From positions 2,232,001 to 2,296,000 of the forward strand of contig CAVWXT010000005.1 of assembly GCA_963759115.1 (NCBI GenBank): 64,000 nt of DNA. Reading direction: 5' to 3'. The notes under the pieces are model-generated. The model did not search any database. It was not told where the DNA came from and saw nothing but the letters and a program-made list of their open reading frames with translations. This stretch comes from CAVWXT01 sp963759115. GTDB lineage: Bacteria; Planctomycetota; Planctomycetia; Pirellulales; Thermoguttaceae. Both the position numbers and the translations under genes were made by a program. How positions within the stretch are numbered: the first letter of the stretch is position 1; each line of letters starts with the position of its first letter. Positions 39,090 to 46,849 of the stretch are shown piece by piece.

Positions 39090-39540
39090 TTTCTGTCTTC
39101 CCTCCCCTCTCCCTCTCTGCGTTTGGCTCTCGACTCTACACTCTCAACTCTCGACTTCCGACGTCGACTCTCCGCCCACGACGATCATGCGCTTTTGATC
39201 GGGGGGTTTTCAAGATCAAGAAGTGTTCCACCCGAATGGACGGCATGTTGCAGCCATTCCGCGCGGCGCGGTAGAATCGGGCAAATCGGGCGTGCTATGC
39301 CGCAGAATGGCAATGCCGCGATGGCAAGTGTCCGAAACTGTGGACGCTTCGGCCGCGTGAGCGACCGAAGAAAGACTTGCATAGTCGCCGCATATTTGGT
39401 GGCTGTCACCTTTCTTCTTCTCCTTCTTCTCCGGTAGAATCGAGCCCATCGGTGTGCGGCGCTGCGGGACAGCGTTTCCGACTGTGAAAACAAGAATTAC
39501 GTATGGTGTCCCCGGAACTCCCGCCGAATATCGCAACCTA

Positions 39541-39569
39541 TTGCATTATAGCAAGCCAATGCTATAATG
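39541..39569 (+). promoter_or_regulatory. promoter with overlapping palindromic operator of the toxin-antitoxin-like pair
   Basis: TTGCAT (39541-39546), a 16-base spacer and a perfect TATAAT (39563-39568). CATTATAGC (39544-39552) and GCTATAATG (39561-39569) are exact reverse complements covering both boxes, as expected for autorepression by the helix-turn-helix partner. The start codon follows 22 bases after the -10 box. Confidence 0.75.
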
Positions 39570-39590
39570 AGAGAGTTCGATTGAGAGAGG

Positions 39591-39851
39591 ATGATGAGGT
39601 TCGTGCAAGTAATCTGGGACGATGACGATCTGGCCGAAGGTAACGTCCAACACGTCGCTGAACACGGGCTGACGATGGAGGATGTCGAGTACGTTCTCGA
39701 GAATCCAACGAAGGAGGGGATTAGCAGCAGTACCGGGCGGCCTTGTTGCTTTGGATACACGCCGAGCGGGGAATTCATCATCGTTGTGTATGAGCAAGTC
39801 AACGAGGATGCCATCTACCCCGTCACCGCTTACGAGGTGCCGGAAATGTGA
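39591..39851 (+). CDS. BrnT-like toxin candidate (copy 1)
   Basis: 86 residues. The pattern VIWDDDDLAEGNVQHVAEHG then LTMEDVEYVLENP, STGRPCCFGYTPSGEFIIVV and YPVTAYEVPE follows the BrnT-type RNase fold ('W-D-x(n)-N-x(3)-H-HG-x(2)-E-V-x(2)-VL ... G-x(n)-VVY-x(n)-TAYE'). ATG 39591 directly follows GAGAGAGG, so the second ATG (39594) or GTG 39603 may be the true start. The neighbour encodes a Cro/C1-type regulator, in contrast to the ribbon-helix-helix BrnA of classical BrnTA. A paralogue lies at 51446. RNase function is inferred from fold resemblance only. Confidence 0.78.
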   Translation: MMRFVQVIWDDDDLAEGNVQHVAEHGLTMEDVEYVLENPTKEGISSSTGRPCCFGYTPSGEFIIVVYEQVNEDAIYPVTAYEVPEM

Positions 39852-39863
39852 GGACCAAGAGTC

Positions 39864-40193
39864 ATGAGCAAAAAGATCATTAGTCGCATCCGCCGTCACG
39901 GGCCACAGAGCCAGGAAGAACGTAAACGGCTGCAAGAAATCCGAGAGAAGGTGCGGCAGGAGTTCCCGCCGCGGAACCCGCCGCGGCTTGCACCGATGAC
40001 GGAAGGTGTCGCTGCACAAATCCGTGCGGCGCGCGAGGCGCAGGGGCTTACGTGGTATGCGGTGGCGAAGCGGGCTGGCGTTCCGAACCCGAACACTGTT
40101 CGCGATATCGAGTATGGTCGCGACACAAAGCTTTCGAGTGTGCAGGCGGTTGCCGAAGCGCTTGGGCTACGACTGGAGTTGGTTGAGGTATGA
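39864..40193 (+). CDS. XRE-family helix-turn-helix antitoxin candidate (copy 1)
   Basis: 109 residues; a charged N-terminal arm (KKIISRIRRHGPQSQEERKR) then a Cro/C1-type HTH at about residues 50-105: IRAAREAQGLTWYAVAKRAG, VPNPNTVRDIEYGRDTKLSS, VQAVAEALGLRLELVEV. It lies 12 bases after the BrnT-like gene on the same strand, with the ribosome-binding site GAGGA overlapping the toxin stop. The palindrome over the promoter at 39541-39569 is its probable binding site. Antitoxin role follows from context; it could also be a plain autoregulator. Confidence 0.82.
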   Translation: MSKKIISRIRRHGPQSQEERKRLQEIREKVRQEFPPRNPPRLAPMTEGVAAQIRAAREAQGLTWYAVAKRAGVPNPNTVRDIEYGRDTKLSSVQAVAEALGLRLELVEV

Positions 40194-40253
40194 GTACTGC
40201 GAGGCCATTCCCGTGCTGGCCTGCGTCATCGGTTTCGATGTCGTCAGTAGCGA

Positions 40254-42211
40254 TCACGCGCCGGAAAATGCGCGGAAGTCGGCGCCGATGGCCTTGAGAC
40301 GTGCGGACTGGGCGGCCTTGACGGCGTCCAGATCGGTGAGAGCGGCGGCCGGATCGTAGGCGAACAGATAGATCTTCACCTTGGGCTCCGTGCCGGACGG
40401 TCGCACCGCCAGATAGTTGCCTTCCGCCTCCAGATCGAGGATCACCAGGTCGCCGGTCGGACCATCGAGCGGGGTGATGGTCCACGCGTTCCCTACGGGG
40501 ACAGTCCCCTCGGTGCCGTTCAAGTAATCGCGCACCCTTAATACCTTTAGGCCGCCGAGGCTCTCCGGCGGGGCGGTGCGGACCCGCGCCATCAGCGCCC
40601 TCATGTCTTCCATTCCCTTCTCGCCGGGCATTTGGACGTTGATCTGCCCCTCCGAAAAGCAGCCGTACTGCCGGAACAGTTCGTCGAGCCGCTGGTAGAG
40701 CGTCTTGCCTTCAGCCTTGAGTTGGACGGCCAGTTCGGCCGTCAGCAGCGAAGCCACGGCGGCGTCTTTGTCGCGGACGTGGTCGCCAGCCAGGAAACCG
40801 TACGATTCCTCGGCGCCAAAGACGAACTCCTTGGGGCCGCGACGGTCGATCTCGGCGCCGATCCACTTGAATCCGACGTGCAGATTGCCGGCCGTCTGCA
40901 CGCCGTAATGGTCGGCAATGCGACGCATCAGTTCCGTGGTCACCAGTGTCTTGACCACGAAGAGCTTGGGCGTAACAGCCTGTTGAAAAAGGGGGACAGG
41001 CACCTCACCACCACCGTTTCTTGCGGCATTCACATCGGCCGGTTCGGAGCCAGTCCCCTTTTTCACGAAGTGCCTGGGCGTAAGCGTGCCGGCCGCTTGC
41101 TGGGTGCGCAGCAGGAAATCGACCAGCAACGAGCCGAGTTGGTTGCCGGTTAGCGTAACCCACGGAGCGTCGGCGGCCGGCGACTTCCGCACTGCACAGC
41201 CCAGCCGGTCGCAATCGGGATCGGTGGCCAGGATCAGGTCGGCCCCGGACTCACGCGCCGCGCGATCATGGCGTCGAACACGGCGGCGTTCTCCGGGTTG
41301 GCGACGTGATTGGGCACGTTGGGGAAGTCGCCATCCGGCTGGGAGTGCGGCCCGAAGATCTCCACCTCGTGAAAGCCGGCCCCGCTCAGGACCGGGAGCA
41401 CGGCCGACGCGCCCACGCCGTGCAGGGGGGAATACAGGATGCCGAGGTTCCGCGGGCCGGGCACGCTCTGCTTGAGCACGGCCTCGATGAACGCGGCGTC
41501 CACCTCCTCCTGGCAATAAACCACCTTGCCGGCGGCCAACGCCTCGGCGAACCCCACCCGCTTGATCCACGTCACCCGCTGCATCTGGTCGATCGAGTCG
41601 GCGTCGTGGGGCGGCACATACTGCCCACCGCTCGGGCCGTAGACCTTCACCGCGTTGTCGGAGGGCGGATTGTGGCTGGCGGTGATCATGACCCCGCAGT
41701 CGCACTTTTTGTGTCGCACCGTGAACGACAGTTCGGGTGTGCTCCGGAAACCGTCGAGGAAGTAAACCGTGAAGCCGGCGGCGGCCATGATCTCGCTGCA
41801 AAGCTCGGCAAAGTGACGCGATCGGTGGCGGGTGTCGTAGGCGATGGCGCAGGAGAGCGGCCGGCCGGCGTCGCGCGGCGCAGGGCCACTGCTGTCTGCC
41901 GCGACTTGGCCCTTCACGTAGTCGGCCAAGCCCTGGGCGCTCTCGCCGATCGTGCGGTCGTTGATGGCGTTGCAGCCGATCGGGTACATGCGGCCGCGGC
42001 GTCCCCCCGTGCCGAAGGGGATGGTGGTCCAAAAGGCCTCTTCCAAGTCCTGCCACTTTTCTTCCGCCAGATGCTCGGCCACCTGGGCGGCATAATCCTC
42101 ATAATACGGCTCGGTCAGCCAGGTGCGGATGTTGTCGGCGGCCGACGCCGAGAGCTTCTTGGCCGTTCGGGCGGTTTCCAACTGGGCAAGTGTGGATTTG
42201 ATGGAGCTCAT
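40254..42211 (-). CDS. alpha-D-phosphohexomutase (phosphoglucomutase/phosphomannomutase family) with an in-frame palindromic insertion; one frameshift
   Basis: Interconverts hexose 1- and 6-phosphates. The start at 42211 gives MSSIKSTLAQLETARTAKKL. Domain 1 has FGTGGRRGRMYPIG (substrate Arg region) and the catalytic-serine loop GVMITASHNPPSDNAVKVYG (Ser in TASHNP). Metal-binding loop ILATDPDCDRLGCAV; sugar-binding FGAEESYGFLAGDH; phosphate-binding VRPSGTEPKVKIYL near the C-terminus. The frame shifts once near 41250 (DAMIARRV to ARESGADLIL). Between LTPRHFV and VTPKLFVVKTLV lie about 30 extra residues (KKGTGSEPADVNAARNGGGE, VPVPLFQQA) encoded by a type B palindrome, absent from the family and flanked by a 20-bp repeat. 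Total about 650 residues. Confidence 0.93.
40956..41083. repeat. type B palindromic element (about 88 bp) with 20-bp imperfect target duplication inside the phosphohexomutase gene
   Basis: CACGAAGAGCTTGGGCGTAA (40956-40975) and CACGAAGTGCCTGGGCGTAA (41064-41083) match at 18 of 20 positions and flank the element CAGCCTGTTGAAAAAGGGGG...CCAGTCCCCTTTTT. The offset between the direct repeats is 108 bases, exactly 36 codons, so the frame is kept. A near-identical element lies at 49842-49933. Confidence 0.85.
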
Positions 42212-42320
42212 GCAGGTAATTGTGTCTCTGTAGACGAAAGAAAAAAAGGGGGGGGCGCTTCCAGTCCGAAGATTGGTTCACTACAATTGGTTGTAGGGTT
42301 CAAGGGGGGAGTGTGCAATT

Positions 42321-43346
42321 ATGGGCCTAATCGTCTTACGCTGCGTGTTTGTGCTGGTGGCGGCCGGCCTGGGCATTTCCGTTCTCAATGCCCCCGGCCT
42401 GATCGACCTGGATGCCCCCTGGAAATCTTGGGCGGTGTTCGGCGGGATGATGTCCGTTGCCCTGGGCGTAATCGCCTTGGACGTTTCGGTTCGCCGGAAA
42501 CACCTCGACACGATGACGTCGGTGTACTTCGGCATGATCGTCGGCCTGTTCCTGACCTACGTCGTGGGCCTGGCGCTGATTCCCCTCACGCAGACTGCGA
42601 TAGGGGATCGCATCCGCAATCCTCTGCTGCTGGTGCTGGGACTCATCCTCTGCTATGCGTGCATCAGTCTGCTGATGCAGACCAGGAACGATTTTCGCTT
42701 CATCATTCCCTACGTCGAATTCGTCAAGGAAGTGAAAGGGCTCAAGCCTTGCATTCTCGATACCAGCGTGGTGATCGACGGGCGGATCGCCGACGTCGTG
42801 GAAACGCAGATTTTCGACGGGCAATTCATCATGCCCAAGTTCGTGATCAGCGAATTGCAGGGGATTGCCGACAGCTCCGACCGGATGCGCCGCAGCCGCG
42901 GCCGGCGGGGGCTCGACATCCTGAACCGGCTCCGCACCAACCCCAACATCGAGCTGGTGATCCACGAGCACGACTTGCCCGAGTATGCCGGCCAGTCGGT
43001 CGATCTGAAGCTGGTCGCGTTAGCCAAGCACCTGCAAGGGAAGCTGATCACCAACGACTACAACCTCAACAAGATCGCCCGCTTGCAGGACGTGACCGTC
43101 ATCAACCTGAACGACCTGGCCAACGCCCTCAAGCCCGTGTTCTTGCCGGGCGAGCGCATCGAGGTCCGCATCGTCAAGGCCGGCGAAGAGGCCGGGCAGG
43201 GCGTGGGCTATCTCGAAGATGGCACGATGGTGGTGGTCGAAGCCGGCCGCGATCACGTCAACCAGACCGTTCCGATCGCCGTCACCAGCGTGTTGCAAAC
43301 CAGCGCCGGGCGGATGGTGTTTGGGAAGCTGGATAATGGGAGGTAG
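42321..43346 (+). CDS. membrane protein with PIN and TRAM domains (YacL-like)
   Basis: 341 residues. Four membrane helices in the first 120 residues (VLRCVFVLVAAGLGISVLNA, AVFGGMMSVALGVIALDV, FGMIVGLFLTYVVGLALIPL, LLLVLGLILCYACISLLM), then a PIN domain: PCILDTSVVIDGRIADVVET (Asp motif), FVISELQGIADS, GLDILNRLR, LKLVALAKHLQGKLITNDYN, followed by NLNDLANALKPVFLPGERIE and a TRAM domain (GEEAGQGVGYLEDGTMVVVE). This order is that of YacL-type proteins widespread in Gram-positive bacteria, cyanobacteria and planctomycetes. The PIN acidic residues are intact, so nuclease activity is possible; cellular role unknown. A purine-rich ribosome-binding site (GGGGGGAG) precedes the ATG. Confidence 0.92.
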   Translation: MGLIVLRCVFVLVAAGLGISVLNAPGLIDLDAPWKSWAVFGGMMSVALGVIALDVSVRRKHLDTMTSVYFGMIVGLFLTYVVGLALIPLTQTAIGDRIRNPLLLVLGLILCYACISLLMQTRNDFRFIIPYVEFVKEVKGLKPCILDTSVVIDGRIADVVETQIFDGQFIMPKFVISELQGIADSSDRMRRSRGRRGLDILNRLRTNPNIELVIHEHDLPEYAGQSVDLKLVALAKHLQGKLITNDYNLNKIARLQDVTVINLNDLANALKPVFLPGERIEVRIVKAGEEAGQGVGYLEDGTMVVVEAGRDHVNQTVPIAVTSVLQTSAGRMVFGKLDNGR

Positions 43347-43440
43347 CGAATTCGGGATCGAAAAGGCGCGTGCAAAGCTTCTCCGGCGATGGGTTTGAAC
43401 AGGAGGCAACAGAGGCAACTGAGCCAGGGAGTCTGTGCCG

Positions 43441-43914
43441 ATGGAGAAAAGCACCATCAGGTCGGCCACGGCAGTCTGCCTAATCTTGATGATGGCGGCT
43501 TGGGCCGCCCATGAATATCAAGCTAACAACGCGGCCGATTATTACTCTTCTCACCCCGAACGAGTCCTGTACGCGTTGGCCATCACGGCGTTAGTCGTTG
43601 CTGCGGGCGGAACCGCGGTTGTGGTCTTCCGCCGTCTGTCGCCACAGGGACAGCACATCGCTACGTTGATGGCCTTGGGCAGCACTGCCACGCTGATCTC
43701 GGCTTTTTCGGTCCACGCGTGTTACATGTGCCTCGTTTTGAGCCGCTCTGTATTCGTCGTGGTCTCTGGCACCGATGTCGACGTGACGCCGCTGTTTATG
43801 ACACCGGCTGTACTAGGTCTGGCACTCGTTTCTGCCATGATGGTGGCCGCGGCGGCAGTGTCTTGGTACTGGTTCTGCCGGGTTCTGAGGAAAGGAAAGG
43901 CAAAGTCCCCATGA
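43441..43914 (+). CDS. membrane protein of unknown function (four helices)
   Basis: 157 residues from ATG 43441; an in-frame GTG two codons earlier is an alternative. Hydrophobic helices: SATAVCLILMMAAWAAHEY (7-25), VLYALAITALVVAAGGTAVV, IATLMALGSTATLISAFSV and PAVLGLALVSAMMVAAAAVS. A Cys pair lies in HACYMCLVL. No family recognised. Its stop overlaps the start of the next small gene (ATGA), so the two are translationally coupled, and the pair lies between the YacL-like gene and a convergent regulator gene. Confidence 0.65.
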   Translation: MEKSTIRSATAVCLILMMAAWAAHEYQANNAADYYSSHPERVLYALAITALVVAAGGTAVVVFRRLSPQGQHIATLMALGSTATLISAFSVHACYMCLVLSRSVFVVVSGTDVDVTPLFMTPAVLGLALVSAMMVAAAAVSWYWFCRVLRKGKAKSP

Positions 43915-44125
43915 CCACGCGGACGACGGACAGCAGCGACGAAACCGATTCGGCAGATGACGGTGGTCAGAAGGAGGTCTGTCCGCGATGTCGATCGGCT
44001 GCCGTGCATGAGAAATTGAGCCGTGCGGCGCTTTTGGATTCGTGACGATATGGCCTTTCTTACCAGTGAGACGGCGATACTCGTGCGAGAGGTGTGGACA
44101 TTCCTGGAAGCGATTTAGGTGGTGA
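43911..44125 (+). CDS. small zinc-ribbon protein (one frameshift)
   Basis: Coupled to the preceding membrane protein by ATGA. The start gives MTTRTTDSSDETDSADDGGQ, an acidic tail, then KEVCPRCRSAAVHEK, the first zinc knuckle (CPRC). In the starting frame it stops at 44045. After a one-base change near 44040 the frame continues as TIWPFLPVRRRYSCERCGHS and WKRFRW to 44125, supplying the second knuckle (CERCG). The repaired protein of about 71 residues is a typical small zinc ribbon (CxxC ... CxxC). Its end overlaps the convergent gene by 11 bases. Partner or role unknown. Confidence 0.6.
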
Positions 44126-44930
44126 TGACGCGGACATTAGCACCTCGATCCAACTCCCAGAACAAATCGTCGACCGCCAGAGGCTTGGAGAGCACGGTGG
44201 CGGCGCCGGCCCAGAGGGCTCGCTGCTGGTCCTCGACGCGAGGGAACGCCAGCAGGGCGATGACCGGCGCGGGACGCATTGCGGCGGCCAGATGGTGCAG
44301 TTCGTCGTATTCGCCGTCGCAGAGGTTCGCGGCGTCGTAGATGGCCGCCGTCGCTCCCTCGACTCGGGCCGTGGCGGGTGAGCGTTGCCGGACTGTGGCG
44401 AGCCCGCGGCTCCGGCATGCGGCCGACAGCCAATCGGCCGTCTCCTGCGACCGCGATTGGATCACCACCACGCCCTCGCACCGCGGCCAACGCTCAGAGA
44501 TGTTGGCCAGCAGCCGCTCTTCCTCGGTCGCGGTGGGCGGCAGCGCCCACGAGGTGGATTGCCCCGCGGCCAGGCGGTCGAGTTGCCGGGTACAGCGGGC
44601 CGTCCACTGGTGCCAGTAGGTTCGCACGACGCCCGGCCAAGGCGAGCCGGTGCGCATCTCGCCCTCGCACCAACTCCCCATCAGCCCCACCACTCGGGCC
44701 AACGGGGCCAACCGGCGCAAGCCGTCTATCGCTTCATGCGAAAACTGGCCGGGAAAGCTTTGGGCGATGACGATCACGTCGGGCACGACATGGGCCTCGG
44801 CCAACGCGGCCGCCGCCGAGGCCACGTCGGCAAACTCCCTCACGGCGCCGCATGAATTGGCGACGGTGCGTGCCCGCTCAAACTCGGTCCGACGCGTGTC
44901 GCCCAACAGCAGGATTGAGAGTTCGTTCAT
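44115..44930 (-). CDS. protein with two divergent receiver-like domains
   Basis: 271 residues from ATG 44930 (MNELSILLLGDTRRTEFERA). Residues about 1-110 resemble a response-regulator receiver fold (LSILLLGD, then VVPDVIVIAQSFPG, then LRRLAPLARVVGLMGSW). Residues about 150-271 repeat the pattern (CEGVVVIQSRSQETADWL, GATAAIYDAANLC, PAPVIALLAFPRVEDQQRAL, AGAATVLSKPLAVDDLFWEL), where AGAATVLSKPL is a good match to the receiver Lys loop. The phospho-acceptor Asp pockets are not convincingly conserved, so these are probably pseudo-receivers. The upstream gene is a PTS EIIA-like regulator, 86 bases away across a palindrome. Confidence 0.72.
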   Translation of the reverse strand: MNELSILLLGDTRRTEFERARTVANSCGAVREFADVASAAAALAEAHVVPDVIVIAQSFPGQFSHEAIDGLRRLAPLARVVGLMGSWCEGEMRTGSPWPGVVRTYWHQWTARCTRQLDRLAAGQSTSWALPPTATEEERLLANISERWPRCEGVVVIQSRSQETADWLSAACRSRGLATVRQRSPATARVEGATAAIYDAANLCDGEYDELHHLAAAMRPAPVIALLAFPRVEDQQRALWAGAATVLSKPLAVDDLFWELDRGANVRVITT

Positions 44931-44948
44931 AGGCAATGCCACAGTGTA

Positions 44949-45001
44949 GGACGGATTTCCTAATCCGACCCGGATGACTGGACGGATTAGGAAATCCGTC
45001 C
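44949..45001. repeat. palindromic element GGACGGATTTCCTAATCCG
   Basis: GGACGGATTTCCTAATCCG (44949-44967) and its inverted partner CGGATTAGGAAATCCGTCC (44983-45001) form a 19-bp perfect stem with a 15-base loop between two minus-strand genes. Confidence 0.85.
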
Positions 45002-45016
45002 CACTTTCAACTGCCG

Positions 45017-45730
45017 TTACAGGTTCTTTTCCGTCTCGACGATCAGGTCGTGTGCCGCTCGGGCGTCGGCCGCTTGCCGCAGGGCGTCGAGAAAGCCGGC
45101 CGACGCCAGGATGCGGCTCAACCGAGCCAGGACCTGCAGGTGGCCGCGGTCCTCGATCGAACAGATCAGGAAGAACACGTCGGTCAGCGGGGCGGCCCCG
45201 CCGAATGGCACGCCGGCCCCCGTGCAGCCCAACGCCAGAAACGGCTGGCCCAAGATCTTCGCCATCGGCCGGCGGGGGTGCAACAGTGCCACGCCGTTCT
45301 CCAACGCGGTGGGGTAGATGTCTTCGCGGGCCTTTACCGCCTCGGCCATCTCCTTGGCGTCCCAAAGCCAGCCGGTTCGACCGGCCAGTTCCACCATCGA
45401 ATCGATCACCGAGTTGCGGGTGCGGGCGCGGAGCGGCACGGCGATGGCCTCGACCGGCAGCATCTCCGCGATGCGAACGTCCTGCCGGTTCTCCGGCGAC
45501 GCCGCTCGCTGCAACACGGCCTCGACCTCGATCAACTCCGATTCGTCGGAGAGCCCGATGCGATGCTCGAACCAGTGATGGATATCCGGCTTGGCGAACC
45601 GCCACTGGCCGGCCACCTTTCGGCCGGGCAGCTTGCCGCGCTCCGCCAGCTTGGCCACCTGTTGGGGGGCCAAGTGCAGATAGCGGGCCAGGCTGTCGAC
45701 GTCAAAATCGCTGTACGGCATGGCCGACAT
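45017..45730 (-). CDS. PTS EIIA (nitrogen/fructose type) protein with N-terminal DNA-binding domain
   Basis: 237 residues. N-terminal helix-turn-helix of excisionase/MerR type (residues about 5-50): VDSLARYLHLAPQQVAKLAE, RGKLPGRKVAGQWRFAKPDI, HHWFEHRIG. An EIIA-like domain follows (about 85-235), with RTRNSVIDSMVELAGRTGWL, VKAREDIYPTALENGVALLH (active-site His in ALLHPR), GGAAPLTDVFFLICSIEDRG and HLQVLARLSRILASAGFLDA. Such fusions are typical of planctomycetes and probably link a phosphotransfer signal to transcription; there are no sugar-permease domains nearby. Start 45730 (MSAMPYSDFDVDS) chosen over 45721 because a purine-rich stretch (AGGCGG) precedes it. Confidence 0.87.
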   Translation of the reverse strand: MSAMPYSDFDVDSLARYLHLAPQQVAKLAERGKLPGRKVAGQWRFAKPDIHHWFEHRIGLSDESELIEVEAVLQRAASPENRQDVRIAEMLPVEAIAVPLRARTRNSVIDSMVELAGRTGWLWDAKEMAEAVKAREDIYPTALENGVALLHPRRPMAKILGQPFLALGCTGAGVPFGGAAPLTDVFFLICSIEDRGHLQVLARLSRILASAGFLDALRQAADARAAHDLIVETEKNL

Positions 45731-45796
45731 ATTCGCCGATTGCCGCCTGTTTGTCCAGACGAGCCACAGGGCCAATCAGTTTTCCCAAATCCGGCT

Positions 45797-45865
45797 GTAG
45801 GAGGCGACTCCAGTCGCCGATTTCCGGTTGTTTTCAAGCAATCGGCGACAGGAGTCGCCTCCCAC
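45797..45865. repeat. palindromic element GGAGGCGACTCCAGTCGCCGA (copy 1)
   Basis: Arms GTAGGAGGCGACTCCAGTCG and CGACAGGAGTCGCCTCCCAC (nearly perfect reverse complements) enclose a loop of about 20 bases. The same element occurs at 54881-54973. Confidence 0.85.
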
Positions 45866-45910
45866 AGTGAATAACTGATCGGCCCTGAGACGAGCCGTCC
45901 GATCCGCGCC

Positions 45911-46762
45911 TCATTCCGCGTCCTTTGCCATTTCCGCCATCAGCATCTGAATATCGTCCCACACGGGGCGTTTGGCCTGCGGATTCCGCAACAGATAGGC
46001 CGGGTGGTAGGTACATACGACCTTGACACCGTGGTAGTCGTGAATGCGGCCGCGGAGTTGTCCGATCGAACTCTCCGTGCCCAGCAGATTTTGGGCCGCC
46101 ACGGCCCCCAGACAGCAGATGAACTTCGGCTGGATAATCGCCAATTGGCGGTCGAGGTACTCGCGGCAATTGGCGGCCTCGACCGGCAGGGGAGTGCGGT
46201 TTCCCGGCGGCCGGCAGCGAAGGATGTTGAGGATGTAGACGTCCTCGCGGCGCATCTTCATCCCCTTGACGATGATGTCGGTCAGCAGTTGGCCGGCCCG
46301 GCCCACGAACGGCTCGCCGAGCCGGTCTTCGTCGGCGCCGGGGGCCTCGCCGCAGAAGACCAGCCGGGCATACGGGTTCCCCACGCCGAAGACCGTCTGG
46401 GTCCGCGTTCGGGCCAGTTCCTTGCAGCGTGTGCATGCCGCCACGTCCCGCGCCACGGCGGCCAGGGCCTCGCACCGGGGATCGGCGGACCCTGCCGGCA
46501 CCGCGGGCGGACTGGCAACCTGCCCCACGACGCGGGCAGCCGCTTTGAGCCCGGCGGCGACGCGGCCACGCTCGGCCGCGCCCGTCGCTGGCGTGGCTTC
46601 AGAGGGCTGACTCACGTTCGACGGCGGCCGTTTGGCCATGCTTTCCTCCACGCGGGGGGGTGAAACGCCTTTCCGACCCCGTTTTACGTGGGTTACTCCC
46701 GCTCGCTGCAGGCTTTCCAACCGCTGAACCACGGCTTTGACGCTTCTCTTTGGCATGGCCAT
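45911..46762 (-). CDS. uracil-DNA glycosylase, family 4 (Fe-S)
   Basis: Removes uracil from DNA, starting base-excision repair. The catalytic domain (residues about 105-283) shows VAACTRCKELARTRTQTVFG (two of the four cluster Cys), FCGEAPGADEDRLGEPFVGR (uracil-binding and active-site loop GEAPGADED), GRAGQLLTDII, VYILNILRCRPPGNRTPLPV (further Cys), CREYLDRQLAIIQPKFICCL and the DNA-inserting VCTYHPAYLLRN. The N-terminal 100 residues are a Lys/Ala/Pro-rich extension with a helix (RSVKAVVQRLESLQRAGVTH) not part of the enzyme core. MAMPKRS at 46762 or MPKRS at 46756 is the start. Confidence 0.93.
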   Translation of the reverse strand: MAMPKRSVKAVVQRLESLQRAGVTHVKRGRKGVSPPRVEESMAKRPPSNVSQPSEATPATGAAERGRVAAGLKAAARVVGQVASPPAVPAGSADPRCEALAAVARDVAACTRCKELARTRTQTVFGVGNPYARLVFCGEAPGADEDRLGEPFVGRAGQLLTDIIVKGMKMRREDVYILNILRCRPPGNRTPLPVEAANCREYLDRQLAIIQPKFICCLGAVAAQNLLGTESSIGQLRGRIHDYHGVKVVCTYHPAYLLRNPQAKRPVWDDIQMLMAEMAKDAE

Positions 46763-46849
46763 GTTGCTCTGGCGTCCAGTAGTCCTGTAGGACGGTCGAC
46801 TCTCCCGCCGACTGGCACCCGCCGTGCCGCGTAACTATTATAGGAGGTT

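Larger units (their letters stand above)
38431..39540. other. 1.1 kb region of decayed cassette and low-complexity DNA
   Basis: It contains no intact gene. 38682-39089 (minus) is a remnant of the same family as the gene at 48569-49276. 38975-39048 is a run of GACTCTCGAC/CCTCGACCCTCGACC units. At 39185-39240 a stretch (GGGGGGTTTTCAAGATCAAG) matches the promoter-start region of the gene at 50099, but that gene itself is missing here. The remainder has only short frames of poor composition. Confidence 0.6.

Noticed and set aside
39216..39536. 106-codon minus-strand frame upstream of the first toxin-antitoxin-like pair
   Set aside because: No ribosome-binding site, poor composition, and it overlaps the promoter region and the repeated cassette sequence.
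41306..43336. 676-codon plus-strand frame spanning the mutase start and the PIN/TRAM gene
   Set aside because: Out of frame with both real genes on either side; low-complexity Arg/Asp/Gly text.
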